Numbered from the stretch's first letter, positions 43,086 to 55,450 are shown. The stretch: DNA of 64,000 nt from Pseudoips prasinana (GCA_951640165.1 OX621265.1:18985001-19049000), one strand, 5' to 3'. The notes: generated from the sequence alone by a model not told the origin. Numbers and translations are program-made.

Positions 43086-43374
43086 TAAGCAGTTTTTGAC
43101 ATACCTCTGGTGTCCGGGATAGTGAAAGTTGTGTAAGCTTTTATTTCCAAAAGAACTAATTAAAGTTTAAATTGTAATTTTGTGTTTTAATTTGTAATAA
43201 TCTTATGTTATCCTTGAAGTTGCCTATCTGTTTAATATCCGTGGTCTGTGACATCGTTCTTAGAAAATTTGAAAAGACAAGTTATGATATTCCGATCAAT
43301 AAGTAATTGTGTTTTTTTGGTACGTCAGGTTTTATCTGTAAGAATAAAATAGTTTTATTCTAGCCTCTAGACGC
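43086..43374. other. no gene seen
   Basis: AT-rich. Confidence 0.35.
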
Positions 43375-43560
43375 ACATAGCTAGTTGGTCTCACCGCTCT
43401 AAGTGATCGGCGAGGTTAAGCACCTAGGCCCGCGGTCGGTCTACAGATGGGTGACCGCCGAGTGGTTTGATTTCTGAGCGTCTAACCGTCGTTGTAAGCT
43501 GATGGCTCCCGTTCGCATAAAATAATTGTTAAGCCATTCGCGAGTCGGTTCGAATGCGAC
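43375..43560 (+). mobile_element. 5S-derived SINE H, diverged 3' half
   Basis: gatcggcgaggttaagcacc, cgcggtcggtctacagatgg, gtgaccgcc; body deleted in places. Confidence 0.78.
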
Positions 43561-43839
43561 CAAAATGACATTATAATAATAAGACCTAAAGACCTGCGAT
43601 CATACCTATTGTTATATCCACAAATGGAATTATTCCTAAATCCCTGAAAATCAACCTTGCAAGTTTAGGGCTTGATATCTGGCTGGAGAGTTACATGCAG
43701 AAGGCGGTTCTGCTGGCGAATGCCAGGATTGTGCGGAAATTTCTCTCCATGTAGCCCATATATTTTATAAGTTGTATTCGTATTAAAATACTCTTACATA
43801 ATATATTGTAAATAATAGTGGTAATAAACATGTGATATA

Positions 43840-44085
43840 ATATCCTGGGACATTATTCACACAAATTAAGCAGAGCTTGTACTACGGAAACCAGATAACT
43901 GATATACTACATATACTACTTTTCTTTTGTAAATCTATAATTATATAGATAATTACAGCCATACCCAGGACAAACAGACATGTTCATGCACACAAATAGT
44001 TGTCCTGGGTGGGAATCGAACCCACAACCTGCGGCATGAAAGGCAAGCATGTACCAACGACGCCAATGGGCTCCTCGAGATATAC
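43840..44085 (-). mobile_element. SINE B, small internal deletion
   Basis: atcctgggacattattcaca ... gggaatcgaacccacaacc. Confidence 0.8.
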
Positions 44086-44089
44086 ATAA

Positions 44090-44375
44090 AACTTGAGAGG
44101 TGTCAAGGGACACCCGGATGGTACGAAGTTATTTCTTATTATTTATTATGTACAAATAACCTGTATACACTCAACAAAAATAATCGTCGCGACACCACAC
44201 TGTTCAATGTGAAACAGAAATGAAAATATCTGGCTGGCTCTATAAGAGAGAGAGAGACAGACAGAGAAATATGCGCACGCCGCACAGCTGCAAAAAGTGT
44301 CGTGACAACTCTTTGTAAGATTTTTTTCCGTCTAGCCCCCTTTCACAACGCGCAATAAGGAACTTCGTTCCAATA
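44090..44375 (+). mobile_element. repeat S, full copy
   Basis: gaggtgtcaagggacacccg ... ggtacgaagttatttc ... caacgcgcaataaggaactt cgttcc. Non-coding, with GA-repeat (gagagagagac) inside. Confidence 0.8.
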
Positions 44376-44439
44376 ATATGTATGTATATCACTTGTCTGG
44401 TTGCCATAGTACCAGGCTGTGCCTAATTTGGAATAATCC

Positions 44440-44622
44440 CAATATATATTCTAACGCCGAGGTTTGTTTCTGAATACAATTTTCAGTCACAAACAATGCA
44501 ATTTCGTCAATACGGAAGGCTTACCAACCAATTTATGAGTTGAGATATGCGTAGGCGCAACAATGGCGTGAATAGTTATTATTATATGAAAACGGTATTG
44601 AATGCAGCTAAAATTATCGAGG
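44440..44622. repeat. repeat U, copy 2
   Basis: Parallel to 29325-29500 (aggtttgtttctgaatacaa; tttatgagttgaga; ggtattgaat). Confidence 0.55.
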
Positions 44623-44644
44623 GGCTTTCTGTTTATTACAATAG

Positions 44645-44782
44645 TGTACGCCTGCACATCCAGCTACCCCAATCTGTCAAATTTCTTTTATAAATATTCA
44701 ACTTTATCACAAAAGCATAAGGTTCACTTTCAATTGGGGAAATTTGACAGATTGGGGTAGCTGGATGTGCTGGCGTCTGTAC
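44645..44782. mobile_element. MITE J, best copy
   Basis: gcacatccagctaccccaat and its complement attggggtagctggatgtgc near the ends; near-perfect long inverted repeat. Confidence 0.85.
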
Positions 44783-44846
44783 AATATTGGTCAATAATAA
44801 GAACAACAAAGGTAGGGAGTTATTTTGTGAAAGCTTTGGACCGAAA

Positions 44847-44942
44847 TGGTGTTATAATATCCTGGGACATTATTCACACATGACCATGTGATCCCAAATT
44901 AAGCAGAGCTTGTACTATGAAAACCAGATAACTGATGTACTA
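44847..44942 (-). mobile_element. SINE B tail
   Basis: atcctgggacattattcaca ... ccagataactgatgtacta; a SINE G fragment follows. Confidence 0.65.
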
Positions 44943-44944
44943 GG

Positions 44945-45310
44945 TAATGTCCTGCAGGCCGAATTTCTTGACTCACTAGAAATGTGCCATCTGCGCGGGA
45001 CATATTATAGTGCTCAAGTGTGTGCGCAAACACAGGAGCACTTTCTATTCCATCACTCTCATGATCCGATGGGACGCCTAGCGACACGACCGGAAAGAAG
45101 TCAGGTACAGGACCAACTACGTAAACACTGAATTTGCTGTAAAAAGAAAAATTCTCAGCATCAGCCCGAAGTCTGGGATTTGGTGGTATTATACCCCCGT
45201 GTCTCGGAGAGCACGAAAAGCCGTCGGTACTGCACCTGAACTCTTTCCGGTCGTGTCACTAGTCGTCCCATCGGTTCATGAGATTGTTGGAATGAAGTGC
45301 CCCTGTGTTT
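44945..45310. mobile_element. two SINE G fragments in opposite orientation
   Basis: 44945-45113 is a minus copy (gatgggacgcctagcgacac), 45136-45310 a plus copy (cgaagtctgggatttggtgg ... agtgcccctgtgtttg); together an imperfect inverted repeat. Confidence 0.7.
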
Positions 45311-45620
45311 GTATGTTTCGCCGGACCGTCTCAACTGGGTCGTGTTGAAACCGGTAGTAGATGAACCCACTGAGTTTGTTTCGCTGGGTCTTCTCAGTTG
45401 GGGCGCATTGGATCCGGTGGTAGCATTAAAGCGCGACCGTCGTTATTAACACAAGGTCCGTCATAATAATAACACCTTAATATAGACAGAACCATTGGCA
45501 ATATGTAGTAAAAATATTAGACTTAAACTAGATAATTAAACATAATCTCTTGACAATAACTTGATACGAGCTAGCTAAATATCATTGCTATAATAAAATA
45601 AATTTTATAAATATAAAAAA
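45311..45620 (-). repeat. repeat P, inverted copy
   Basis: Complement of 59320-59760, including gtttcgccggaccgtctcaa and the taatctcttgacaataac block. Confidence 0.65.
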
Positions 45621-45624
45621 ATTC

Positions 45625-45850
45625 TCAGGATCAGCCCGAAGTCTAGGAGTTGTTGGTATTATACCTCCGTGCCTCGGAGAGCACGAAAAGCTTTCGGTCC
45701 TGTACCTGAACTCTTTCCGGTCGTGTCACTAGTCGTCCCAACAGTTCATGAGAGTGATGGAATGAAGTGCCCCTATGTTTACGCAGTTAGCTGGTCTCCA
45801 TAGGGATTAGTCGCCGTGGCCGAAATTCGGTCTGGAGTACATTATTATTA
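45625..45850 (+). mobile_element. SINE G, 3' two-thirds
   Basis: cagcccgaagtctaggagtt ... gccgaaattcggtctgga ... (att)n. Confidence 0.75.
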
Positions 45851-45851
45851 T

Positions 45852-46390
45852 TTTATTTTTTATTGCCTTAGGAAGCAGACGAGCTAGCGGCCCACCTGAT
45901 GGTAAGTGGTAACCGCTGCTCATGGACGTTCGCAGTGCCAGGGGGCACAGCAAACCGCTGCCTACCGTGATATTAATACTCTTTTTAAACCTCGTTTGAA
46001 GAAGGACATGTCGTAGCGCTGGGGAAACACCGCAGCAGGTAATTCATTCCAGAGCCGGCACGTACGTGGGATGTATGAACGCTGAAAGCGAACCGTGCTT
46101 AACGAGATCGCTTCCAGGTGATACGGATGAACCTTACTGCGAGTGCGCGTGGTCCGATAATAAAAAGGGGACGGTGGCACCAGCTCAAACAGTTCCTCAG
46201 AGCATTCCCCGTGAAAGAGATGGTAGAACACGCAGAGAGATCCAAAGTCTCTCCGCTGCTCTAGCGACTCCAATCTGTCCGCAAGATTGGAATCCCCAAC
46301 GATTCTAATAGCACGCCTTTGGGGCCTGCCTGGTCCTGCCCAGATATGTGAGCAATACTCCAATATTATGTTGGCTAGAACCAGGTATAT
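45852..46390 (-). pseudogene. CR1-like non-LTR, C-terminal ORF and 3' UTR
   Basis: The minus frame includes LEYCSHIWAGPG, RRAIRIVGDSNLADRLESLE, RRDFGSLCVFYHLFHGECSE and LPRT-like SYIPRTCRLWNELPAAVFPQ, ending RGLKRVLISR-stop at 45962. This matches the well-conserved last 130 residues of CR1/Jockey-type ORF2 proteins (xEYCSHxWxGA ... RRAxRIVD ... LPxAVFPxxYDxxxFK), with the Leu-Asp-x-I-Q segment before RRA missing by a deletion. Open from 46363 to 45962 but 5'-truncated. The poly(A) side is the att/T-rich run at 45838-45870. A second tail copy is at 6088-6262. Confidence 0.75.
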
Positions 46391-46604
46391 AATATTAGTT
46401 ATTTATTAGGCAACCGCGTCGCTTATGACGTGTTTATGAGTATGCAGCAGCTGCTTAGTCGATACTAAACGTAGCTGATTTGTGACTTGTCGGTACAAGC
46501 AGTCTGTGTTACCGCCGACTGACACCATTTCAATGTTTAACCATTCGAATTAATGTTAATCGGTCGGTTAATAAATCGTTATTGATCTTACTTTATATAT
46601 CTTG

Positions 46605-46844
46605 CTAGCGGCCCGGTACGTGCTTCGCTACGCTTTTAAGTATTAGTACAAATTGTTTGTATATGGGAGTATAGAAAGATGTTGATTTTAAACTTTTTCA
46701 TGTTATTTTTATTAAATTTTCTCTACGTACAAACCTTCCCTGGACTTCCACGAATAATTCAAGACCAAAATTTGCCAAATCGTTAAAGGCGTTGTTGAGT
46801 TATAACATTACAACGAAAAGTGGCATTGATTTTATATATAGAGA
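46605..46844 (-). mobile_element. Helitron-like insert in duplication unit 1
   Basis: CTAGcggcccggtacgtgct at left, ...atatataGAGA at right before T. The other unit lacks it at the same place. Hairpin end not as clear as in family D. Confidence 0.55.
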
Positions 46845-47009
46845 TTTTCGTTTTAAAAAATACTGAAAGAGATTTATAGATAAATATAGATTTTAATAAA
46901 CATGCAATTAATGTACACAAATGACACCCAGACTCCTTAATAGGTCACGCAATAGTTGTCTTATACGGGGATGGAACTTAAAATAAGAGCACTCAAGCAC
47001 TGGAAAATC

Positions 47010-47285
47010 AAGTGTTCAGGTCGAGCCAAAAGTGATTTCGGGACTTTTCCGTAAATAGAAAAAAGTCTCAGCATCAGCCCGAAGTCTGGGAGTTGGCGGT
47101 ATTATACCCCCGTGCCTCGGAGAGGACGTAAAGCCATCGGTCCTTTATCTGACCTCTTTCCGGTCGGTTCACTAGTCGTCCCATTGGTTCATGAGAGAGA
47201 TGGAATGAAGTGTTACTGTGTTTGCGCAGTCTCCATTGGGACTAGTCACCGTGGTCGAAATTCGACCCAGAGGATATTATTATTA
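47010..47285 (+). mobile_element. SINE G, 5' head lost
   Basis: cgagccaaaagtgatttcgg, cgaagtctgggagttggcgg, gtgcctcggagaggacgta ... (att)n. Confidence 0.75.
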
Positions 47286-47527
47286 TTATAATCTTGGCTA
47301 GAACCAGGTATATAATATTAGTTATTTATTAGGCAACCGCGTCGCTTATGACGTGTTTATGAGAAAGCAGCAGCTGCTTAGTCGATACTAAACGTAGCTG
47401 ATTTGTGACTTGTCGGTACAAGCAGTCTGTGCTGCCGCCGACTGACACCATTTCAATGTTTAACCATTCGAATTAATGTTAATCGGTCGGTTAATAAATC
47501 GTTATTGAACTAACTTTATATATCTTA

Positions 47528-47679
47528 CTAGCTGTGAATGCGATTTCGCATTGAACAGTGTGGCGACGATTATTTTTGTTAAGTGTATACAGGTTTTTTG
47601 TACATAATAAATAATAAGAAATAACTTCGTTCCATCCGGGTGTCCCTTGACACCTCTCAAGTTTATATATCTTATTTTC
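47528..47679 (-). mobile_element. repeat S, truncated, in duplication unit 2
   Basis: cgcattgaacagtgtggcga ... aacttcgttccatccgggtg, tcccttgacacctctcaag. Flanked by TTTATATATCTTA on both sides (13 bp). Confidence 0.7.
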
Positions 47680-48000
47680 GTTTTAAAAATACTGGAAGAG
47701 ATTTATAGATAAATATAGATTTTAATAAAAATGCAATTAATGGACACAAATGACACCCAGACTCCTTAATGGGTCACGCAATAGTTGTCTTATGCGGGAT
47801 GGTACTTAAAATACGTGCACTCAAGCACTGGAAAATCAAGTGTTCAGGTCTAGCCAAAAGTGATTTCGGGACTTTTCTGTAAAAAGAAAAAAGTCTCAGG
47901 CCGAAGTCTGCGAGTTGGCAATATTACTATGACTATTTTAATGTTTAACCATTCGAATTTATGTTAATTGGTTAGTTATTAAATCGTTATTTATCAAACC

Positions 48001-48359
48001 TTATATCAAAAATGAAAAATCGCTCTATACCTATTAAAAGACTTAGGATTATCAATAACTTCCTTAAGTTAATTTTATAGATATAAATAATTAACTTCCC
48101 TATATTAGAACGAGAATCCAAAGCGGCATTATTAGGATCATACCAAATTTGACAAGGAAGAGGGGGGAAAACTGAGAGACAGAGAAGGTGAGCGTTGATG
48201 CATCACAGGGGCCCCCCTTAAACCTAGATCTGAGTCGCAAGTCTCAGACTATGTCGAGTGTTCTTTCCTCTACCTTGCGATGGATCCGGTTTCCACACGG
48301 GGAATCCATGGAATGCTAAGAATACTGGAATAAACTCCCGAAAAATAAATAAAAAAAAC
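48001..48359. other. no gene seen
   Basis: 48140-48320 has higher GC and a short frame without domain; not assigned. Confidence 0.35.
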
Positions 48360-48645
48360 TTAATAGGTGTCAAGGGACACCCGGATGGAACGAAGTTATT
48401 ATTTATTATGTACAAAAAACCTGTACACACTCAACAAAAATAATCGTCGCGACACCACACTGTTCAATGCGAAATAGAAATAAAAATATCTGGCTTGCTT
48501 TCTATAAGAGAGAGAGATCGAGTGAGAGAGACAGACAGAGAAACATGCGCTCGCCGCACAACTGTAAAAAGTGTCGTGACAACTTTTCGTAAGATTTTTT
48601 TCCGTCTAGCCCCCTTTCACAACGCGCGATAAGGAACTTCGTTCC
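48360..48645 (+). mobile_element. repeat S, full copy
   Basis: taggtgtcaagggacacccg ... ggaacgaagtta ... gcgcgataaggaacttcgtt cc; contains a GA-rich microsatellite (48515-48540). Confidence 0.8.
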
Positions 48646-50040
48646 AAAAAGAAGTAATCTCAGCCCAGAATGTAAACGTATTCAAAAACAGACTACATTA
48701 ATATTTGAGCTGCAAGGAAAGCTGCAAGGATACATACATTAACCAGTTCATTCAACTGAGTGCCTGTGATTTAATAATAATAATGATAATGATAAAATAT
48801 ATTACAGATACATATAGACTTTAAAATCATGCAATTAATGAATACATTGGCACCCAGACTCTTTCATGGGTAGGTTAAAATATGAGAAATCTGTGGTAGC
48901 TGTGAAATAAATACTAGTTTTGTCTTTCGTAACCGATTGGCATTGGCTTATTCTACGCTTCTGATCTTTGTTTCCTCTGCGTGGGACAATTTTTGGGACT
49001 TAGTCTAATGGCCAATGATTAAAAGCTTCCAGCAGGATGGATTTTGGCCTATTTTGTATTCGATTAGTTATTTAAATATACTCCTCACGCTATTTAAAAA
49101 ATACTGTCCGGTGAAGCAGTAAAAGCCGAGAGACTAACTGCACGTGTCAAGTTAAAAATGACCTTATTAAAAAAAAAGAAAAAAAAATGTAAGGCTATTT
49201 AAGAAAGGACATTATTTTTCTCCTCGCCTAATCGGACTCTCTTCAACAAACTGTTTCATTAGTAATTTATTATTAAAAAATTTTGTTAAATAAAATAATA
49301 TTGTAAGATTTTAAATTGTGTTAAATATTTGATGTGATTCATTTTGGTATTACAAATGTTTGATTTAATTACCCTTCGGATCGTCGGATAAATTAAAAAT
49401 CAACAAACTATCTTGCAACGTGTATGTGTGTTCCATTCTAATGCAAACGCAAACTTTATTAGGTAAAGCTTTTTTTAAAGATTCATTAATTAATATCTTG
49501 AGACAACTAACACACTGTCATCTGATCCCAAACTATACTTTTTGCGTTGTAGCATGGTGCGGGTGACAGTTGCTTATTTGACGTTGACACCTATAAGTAC
49601 CACATTACTAGGGATGTGCAATACATTTTTATTGCTAACGATACTCGCAGCTTTAATCTAATAAGTTGTATAATTATAGGCAATATTGCAATATAGGCAG
49701 TAGAGGTGTTGTATAATTATAGGCAATATTGCATTTTAACAATAAAAATTTACCTATGCATAACATACATTTTTTATTATACAAAAATATCGACTACCCA
49801 TCGCAGCAGTCCATCCCGTTATACGCATAACGCTTTGCTTATTTTTCATTCAATTTAATTTAATTTGCACAGATGAAAATTCTGGTTGCATTTAATTCAA
49901 TTTACTACAGTTATTAATGATTTAATATGTAACAAATGTGGTACAGCTGAGATACTAAGACATAACTTGCAAATCGCTGCGCCTTTCAAGGGTGAAACGA
50001 AATGTTACTGAAAATGTCACCGGCACCATGCTATAACGCA
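48646..50040. other. no gene seen
   Basis: AT-rich. 48800-48870 is a diverged fourth match to the duplication unit. A 26-bp block (gttgtataattataggcaat...) is repeated at about 49664 and 49709. A SINE B tail trace lies at 49495-49545. Confidence 0.4.
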
Positions 50041-50044
50041 AATA

Positions 50045-50228
50045 ATGTAATCAGAGCCTGTACTATGGCAACCAGACAACTGATAAACATACAGAATATA
50101 GATAAGTTACACTCAGACACAAAACAAACAATCGTGCCCATTACACAAAGATTTATCCTGGGTGGGAATCAAACCCACGACTTCTGGCTTAGCAGTCAGT
50201 GTCACTAATCTACCCCAACAGGCCAATC
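50045..50228 (-). mobile_element. SINE related to B, diverged
   Basis: cagagcctgtactatggcaa tail, core cacaaagatttatcctgggt, head gggaatcaaacccacgac. Older than the B copies. Confidence 0.65.
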
Positions 50229-51140
50229 AAATAAGCAGTTGTTTTAAACAACTACCTTATTCATTTAAAAAAGAATTAATTCATTTTATCACCTCTATAT
50301 TTCCCTTTCCTTGATAATATAGGAAATTATAGAAAGTGACCTATACAATAACCTGTGCTAATAAATATTAATATGGAACACAAAATGAACGTCAAATTGT
50401 GGCTTTAAACATAAATCAATAACTGCTTCAATCGTAGGTTAAGTAATGGTAAAATCCACCTCCGTTTTAAGGCGTTATAAAGGACAAAATGGAAAACTAT
50501 TTATTCACATATAACTGCATTAAATAAACCTTATTACCATCGAATTAAAGTCCATTTTAAATTCCTCAACCACCTCTATATATTTGCTTTTCTGACATGC
50601 ACTTAACAAATTTAATTTCGAGACTTAGTTCCATAAATTTGATCGTTATATATTTACATATAAGGTTTATTTTAGATTTGATAGACCGCAAATATAATCT
50701 CGCATATTATCTGTCATATAAAATAGTTCTACGCCGAGTCTTATTTAAAAACGAACTGTAATTCTTTATGCATAAAGTGTAATTTTCTTTGTATGAGTTC
50801 GCATATAAAATATTTTGATGGGAAAACATAATCTATTGTAATTCCTACTTTATTGTTGGCGGATAAAGTTTATTATTGTGTGTATGTAGTAAACAAGTCG
50901 GGTTTTATGGTGCGAGGCTGGTTATAGTGTTTGTCTTGGTATTTCATGGCTTAGGACAAGCCTTAAGGCGCTTCCTCGATGTGAATATGAAAATACTTAT
51001 ATAAAGAGCCTTATATGAAAGATGACCTCTGTGTCCTAGCAGTGTAAGCTACCATTGTGGGCAGGAAGACGCGAGTTCGATTACTATTACTCTTTGTTGT
51101 TTACGACAGCTCATAGCTATTCTTGTAAGGTCAAACGTAT
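50229..51140. other. no gene seen; AT-rich low-copy DNA
   Basis: No repeat match or coding frame. Confidence 0.4.
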
Positions 51141-51141
51141 A

Positions 51142-51612
51142 GCCACGCGGACAGTCCATAGATGGGTGACTGCTAAAGTGGTTTATTTCAGAGCATCTAC
51201 GTACTTTAAGCTGTCAGTCATGGCTTTTTTATCGGGACTAGTCCCTCTCACGTACCCACCACTGCAACTCCTGTAAGCCAGGATCAACAGTGGCACACAA
51301 TGAAATGACACTGAGCGGTGAGGCTCAGGCATGTCCCGGGGAATCGCGACAACTGTCTTGGAGCCTGCTACGAATTTAATCGGAAAGAAAAAAGGAGGAG
51401 TTAGAAATGAATAGTTCTACTTCCCTCCAGAGCAAAGCGGGAGACAGAATTATGTAAAGAGGCTATAGCCTCATAAAACGAGAGAATTGCAACTAGAGAA
51501 GCCAACTGCAAAAGTACCGAGGATCAATTTAAGGTTCCTAAGTGAGTTATATTTAATTCCAAAAGTAGGTATGGCAAATATCAGACACGGTTGTAGCCAT
51601 TAGACTACAGTC
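51142..51612 (+). mobile_element. 5S-derived SINE H split by an R1-like tail
   Basis: gcggacagtccatagatggg, tgactgc ... gtcagtcatggc at left; ggttgtagccattagactac at right (from about 51590). Confidence 0.65.
51224..51587 (-). mobile_element. R1-like element, 5'-truncated copy (3' UTR)
   Basis: cgggactagtccctctcacg ... GAGGCTATAGCCTC (51459-51472) ... tttaattccaaaagtagg, just reaching the ORF2 end. Confidence 0.8.
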
Positions 51613-51788
51613 TTCTTTCTATTGTTTACATTTTTAATTAACGTTGCAAATTATGGTGTAAAACGAAAAATGTGTTTTGCTGAATATAACGTCTGTGTAT
51701 TCAACTTATTCGTTCTGTTTAGCCACGTCAGAGGAACCATTGATAATATTAAATGTACTACTTTCCTTTTCGTAAAATATACATATAT

Positions 51789-51945
51789 AAATAACAAGCT
51801 GTGCCCCGCGGTCTTATATGCGTTAAACTTTATAAATTATAGCCTATGTGTTAATCCAGGGTGTCAGCTAACTCCATACCAATGTCGTATAGACGTGAAG
51901 AAGTAGCAAACATACACACTCACAAACTTTCGCCTTTATAATATT
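51789..51945 (-). mobile_element. Helitron of TCCTACTAATATT family, decayed
   Basis: agctgtgccccgcggtct ... gtcgtatagacgtgaagaag ... actttcgcctttataatat. CTAG terminus mutated. Confidence 0.65.
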
Positions 51946-52896
51946 TTTTTTATTTATTTGTTAATCTTTAATTTTTATTTTTATACTTATGTAAAATAAA
52001 ATTAAAATTTGTACGCCTCGACAGGTAAAACATGTTCGGACTTTAGATACCTTTTTTAAGATCTTGCACGCTTTAATTTGTATGTAAACGCATGTTTTGA
52101 CAAATAAATTATCTTTATCTTATCTTTAATAGTAGGAGGAAGGAGCCCTATGTCCAGCAGTGAACAATATCAGACTGATGATGTTTTTCAAATTTATCAT
52201 TGAAATATTATTCCATAAGATAATAATAAGTACAAAATTTTTGTAGCGAAATCATTAAATTATTCAAAATTATATAGTGCACTATCAATGCGATCTACTG
52301 TCGGCAAAAAAGGCAAAATGTAGCGACCTAAATAAAAATCACCGAAACTGATAAATGTTTGAGTATAAACAGATTGGCCGTAGCGAAAAATTAAGCAGTA
52401 AGGTGAGATGTTACATAGCGAAATTAATTAATCAATTAAATAAAAATGCATGTGGGGATAATTAATACCAACATACGTAAATAAAAATGTTTAATAAACG
52501 GACACTACGGTAATATGGAATTATAAGGCTATTAAATGTTATGGAATTCTGATGTAAAGAAATATACTTATATTAAGGTATTAAATTAATGAAAATTGTA
52601 TATTATAACTTGTGCGATATGAATGTATTAATTTCATTATAAGTTTGGAATTATGTATTAATTAATGCAATGTAATAGAATCGCGACTCATGGGGGAGAA
52701 AATATAGTATTAGCAAAAAATTAAGAATAATAATAAAAAGTAAACAAAAATAATGTAATAAAAAAGGAAGGTTTCAAATAAAATAAAAAGATTAGAAAAA
52801 GAATAAATAACTAAATCTAGAATCCTAAACCCCTAGAAACAATGTTGCTGCAATAAAATAGCAGCAGTGAGTCGTCGGAGGCTACTTAGACCAACA
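51946..52896. other. no gene seen; very AT-rich
   Basis: Long A/T-rich stretch with no repeat match. Confidence 0.4.
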
Positions 52897-52898
52897 AT

Positions 52899-53508
52899 AA
52901 AAAAAAAACCGGCCAAGTGCGAGTCGGACTCGCCCATGAAGGGTTCCGCAGCAGCAAGTATTTCAGTTGACTAAATGAAAGGTAAATTGCGGTTGACGAT
53001 TTATGACGCATTAAAAACAAAATTACTCATTCGATCTCGTTCAAACCAATTTTCGTTGTTAGTTTACATGGTAATGTACATCATATATTTTTTTTAGTTT
53101 TATCATACTCTTATTTTAGAAGTTACAGGGGGAGGGACACTCATTTTTCCACTATGGAAGTGTCTCTCGCGCAAACTATTCAGTTTAGAAAAAAATGATA
53201 TTAGGAACCTCCATATCATTTTTGAAGACCTATCCATAGATACCCCACATGTACGGGTAAGATGAAAAATTTTTTTTTGAGATTCAGTTCTATGTATGAG
53301 GAACCCTCAAAATTATTATTCTTTTTCTATTTTTGTGTAAAAATCTTAATGCCGTTCACAGAATACATCTACTTACCAAGTTTCAACAGTACAGCTCTTA
53401 TAGTTTCGGAAAAAAGCTGGCTGTGACATACGGACGGACAGACAGACAGACATGACGAATCTATAAGGGTTCCGTTTTTGCCATTTGGCTACGGAACCTT
53501 AAAAATAC
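52899..53508 (+). mobile_element. repeat L, full-length copy (about 0.6 kb)
   Basis: A-run + ccggccaagtgcgagtcgga start, ... acggacggacagacagacag ... gggttccgtttttgccattt ggctacggaaccttaaaaa end. No ORF. The first 380 bp match 1453-1835. Confidence 0.75.
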
Positions 53509-54010
53509 CTACATCCCCGGAAGGGTGTTAGCAAGAGAATCCTACATTTGATCTGCCAGCGTGAAGCAGAGAGCCTATCCCCCGGATTAGTAGAGGGTGC
53601 TGGTTCGTGATCCGCTGGACGATTAAATTTATGATTTTGAGAACCCATTTTTGAGATTAAGATTAAGTATTATTATTATAAATAATAATAATACTTAACA
53701 TATTAATTTCACAAAATTATACAACATATATAATGTACAAAAACCAGGTTACATAAGCATTTTAGTATCAGTCATATGACGTGGATGTGTCTGGACTAGA
53801 TAAGTACATATCTGTATTTCAGACACGTGTACTTTTCTCTTCTTCTTTCTTTTTGTAACTTTATGATTTTAGTACTAATTATCTATACTTGCAGTATTGT
53901 ATATATTTTATGATATCTTGTCTAAATGTTTCTGTCTATATTGAGGTAAGAATTTAACAAAATCATTTTGATTACAGAAATAAGTACTTGTAACGCGGGT
54001 TTCTATTAAA
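53509..54010. other. no gene seen
   Basis: AT-rich; nothing assignable. Confidence 0.35.
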
Positions 54011-54014
54011 ACAA

Positions 54015-54150
54015 GCAGCAATGTCACCTAGATGCAGAACAATAATTTATGGGTCACTCAAATAATTACCCTGTACGGGAAATGAAATGGAAACAAGAGG
54101 GATCCCAGATAATAGTTAGCCCACGTTCACCGCTACGCCACAGGTGCATC
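54015..54150 (-). mobile_element. SINE C, decayed
   Basis: cagaacaataatttatgggt, cactcaaataattaccctg, then ctacgccacaggtgca; B-box lost. Confidence 0.55.
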
Positions 54151-54344
54151 CAAACTCAATCCATGTGATCTCACAAACTTGTCCTTCTGTTCGTATTTTA
54201 CAATGTCAAACACACACATTAACACGGGCTGGAGCCGAACAAGTAAAAAAAGGATGCGCAAGAGCATGAATGATATGGGCTTGACGGTTTTTGGGTACCG
54301 ACAGCATCAAAATATGGATACGATCAGTTAATTAGGTGATCACA

Positions 54345-54620
54345 TAATAATGACCGTCTAGTCGAATTTTGGCCATGATGGCCACTTTTAATGGAGACTA
54401 GACATCTGCGGGAGACATATTATAGTGCACAAGTTTGTACTGGACATATTATAGAACATCCATAAGCACAGATGCAATTTTTATTGTGCAGTCAGATGAG
54501 CCGATATGGGACGGCGGACTAACAGGACCGGAAAGAGGTTAGGTACCAAGGCTTTAGATGCTTTCCGAGGGACGGAGGTGGAACACGAACAACTTCGGAC
54601 AAATCCGGACTGATATTAAA
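54345..54620 (-). mobile_element. SINE G, decayed
   Basis: cgaattttggccatgatggc ... catattatagtgcacaag ... gctttccgaggga; many substitutions. Confidence 0.55.
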
Positions 54621-54903
54621 AATGATACTATAGGCTTTAGGCTTATAGGCTTTAACTTTTCTTTTAGACTTTTCCGATCAAAATATTATATTTTATGTAT
54701 AGCCTAAACATTATTATAGTGTAATAAAGTGATATTGTTAGTTTACCCAATAAAAAAAAAATCGGTGCAGAAACAACAGAGAAATCGCGTTACATACATA
54801 CAAAAAATACCTCGAAATAAAAAGTAGATTCGACCACCTCTTTATAAGTCGGTTAAAAAGGATCGCATACGAGCTCCACAGACTAAGTTTGGGTTATGTA
54901 ACA

Positions 54904-55012
54904 CTAGCTTCCGCCCCAGGCTTCGCTCGCGTAGTGTCTAGATAAAGAGTATCATCATCATCATCATATCAGCCGAAAGACGTCCACTGCTGGACAAAGG
55001 CCTCAAAGATAA
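54904..55012 (-). mobile_element. Helitron end fragment next to RTE tail
   Basis: CTAGcttccgccccaggctt cgctcgcgt at 54904-54933, then catcatcatcatcatatcag, ccgaaagacgtccactgctg at 54955-55012. Confidence 0.5.
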
Positions 55013-55365
55013 AGAGTATATTTACATTTATTTATTTATTATTCAAACACATTTATAACACCTTTACAGAAAATTCCAAAGCGATATTGTAAGCTATATG
55101 AAACATAATAATTAAATCTTAATAGTATTAGACTACTATATGGCACTGTTTACAATGCAACTTTGTGCAACTTCTGCAAATTTCGGCTGGCTACAGTTAT
55201 ATATATCTACTTCCATAGCTATTATATTAATGAGACGTATGGCGCGCGACACAGGGGCAAACTTAAGTAGGTTCGTCCTCGTAACTGGTGGGCAGAGTGT
55301 GGAAGAGCCTAGATAATAAAATAGCCCTTCTTGTTAATAGCAAAGCAAATTACTCACGGCACAGC
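55013..55365. other. no gene seen
   Basis: Possible minus-strand non-LTR 3' UTR (tttatttatttattattcaa); otherwise nothing. Confidence 0.35.
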
Positions 55366-55450
55366 TCATCATCAACATGTCAGCCAAAGTTTGTCCACTG
55401 CTGGACAAAAGCCTTCCGGGTTGGCGATCGCAGTTTCGCGACGGAGCTCA
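55366..55450 (-). mobile_element. element E tail, internally deleted
   Basis: tcatcaacatgtcagccaaa, gtccactgctggacaaaagc, ggttggcgatcgcagttt. Confidence 0.65.

Larger units (their letters stand above)
46371..48000 (+). repeat. tandem duplication, unit offset 923 bp, plus third partial copy
   Basis: 46371-46604 and 47294-47527 are almost identical (ttggctagaaccaggtatat ... gttattga). 46845-47060 and 47680-47900 continue the match. A short third copy of the tgtttaaccattcgaatt block is at 47937-48000. Unit 1 carries a Helitron-like insert (46605-46844), unit 2 a repeat S insert at the same point. Confidence 0.85.
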
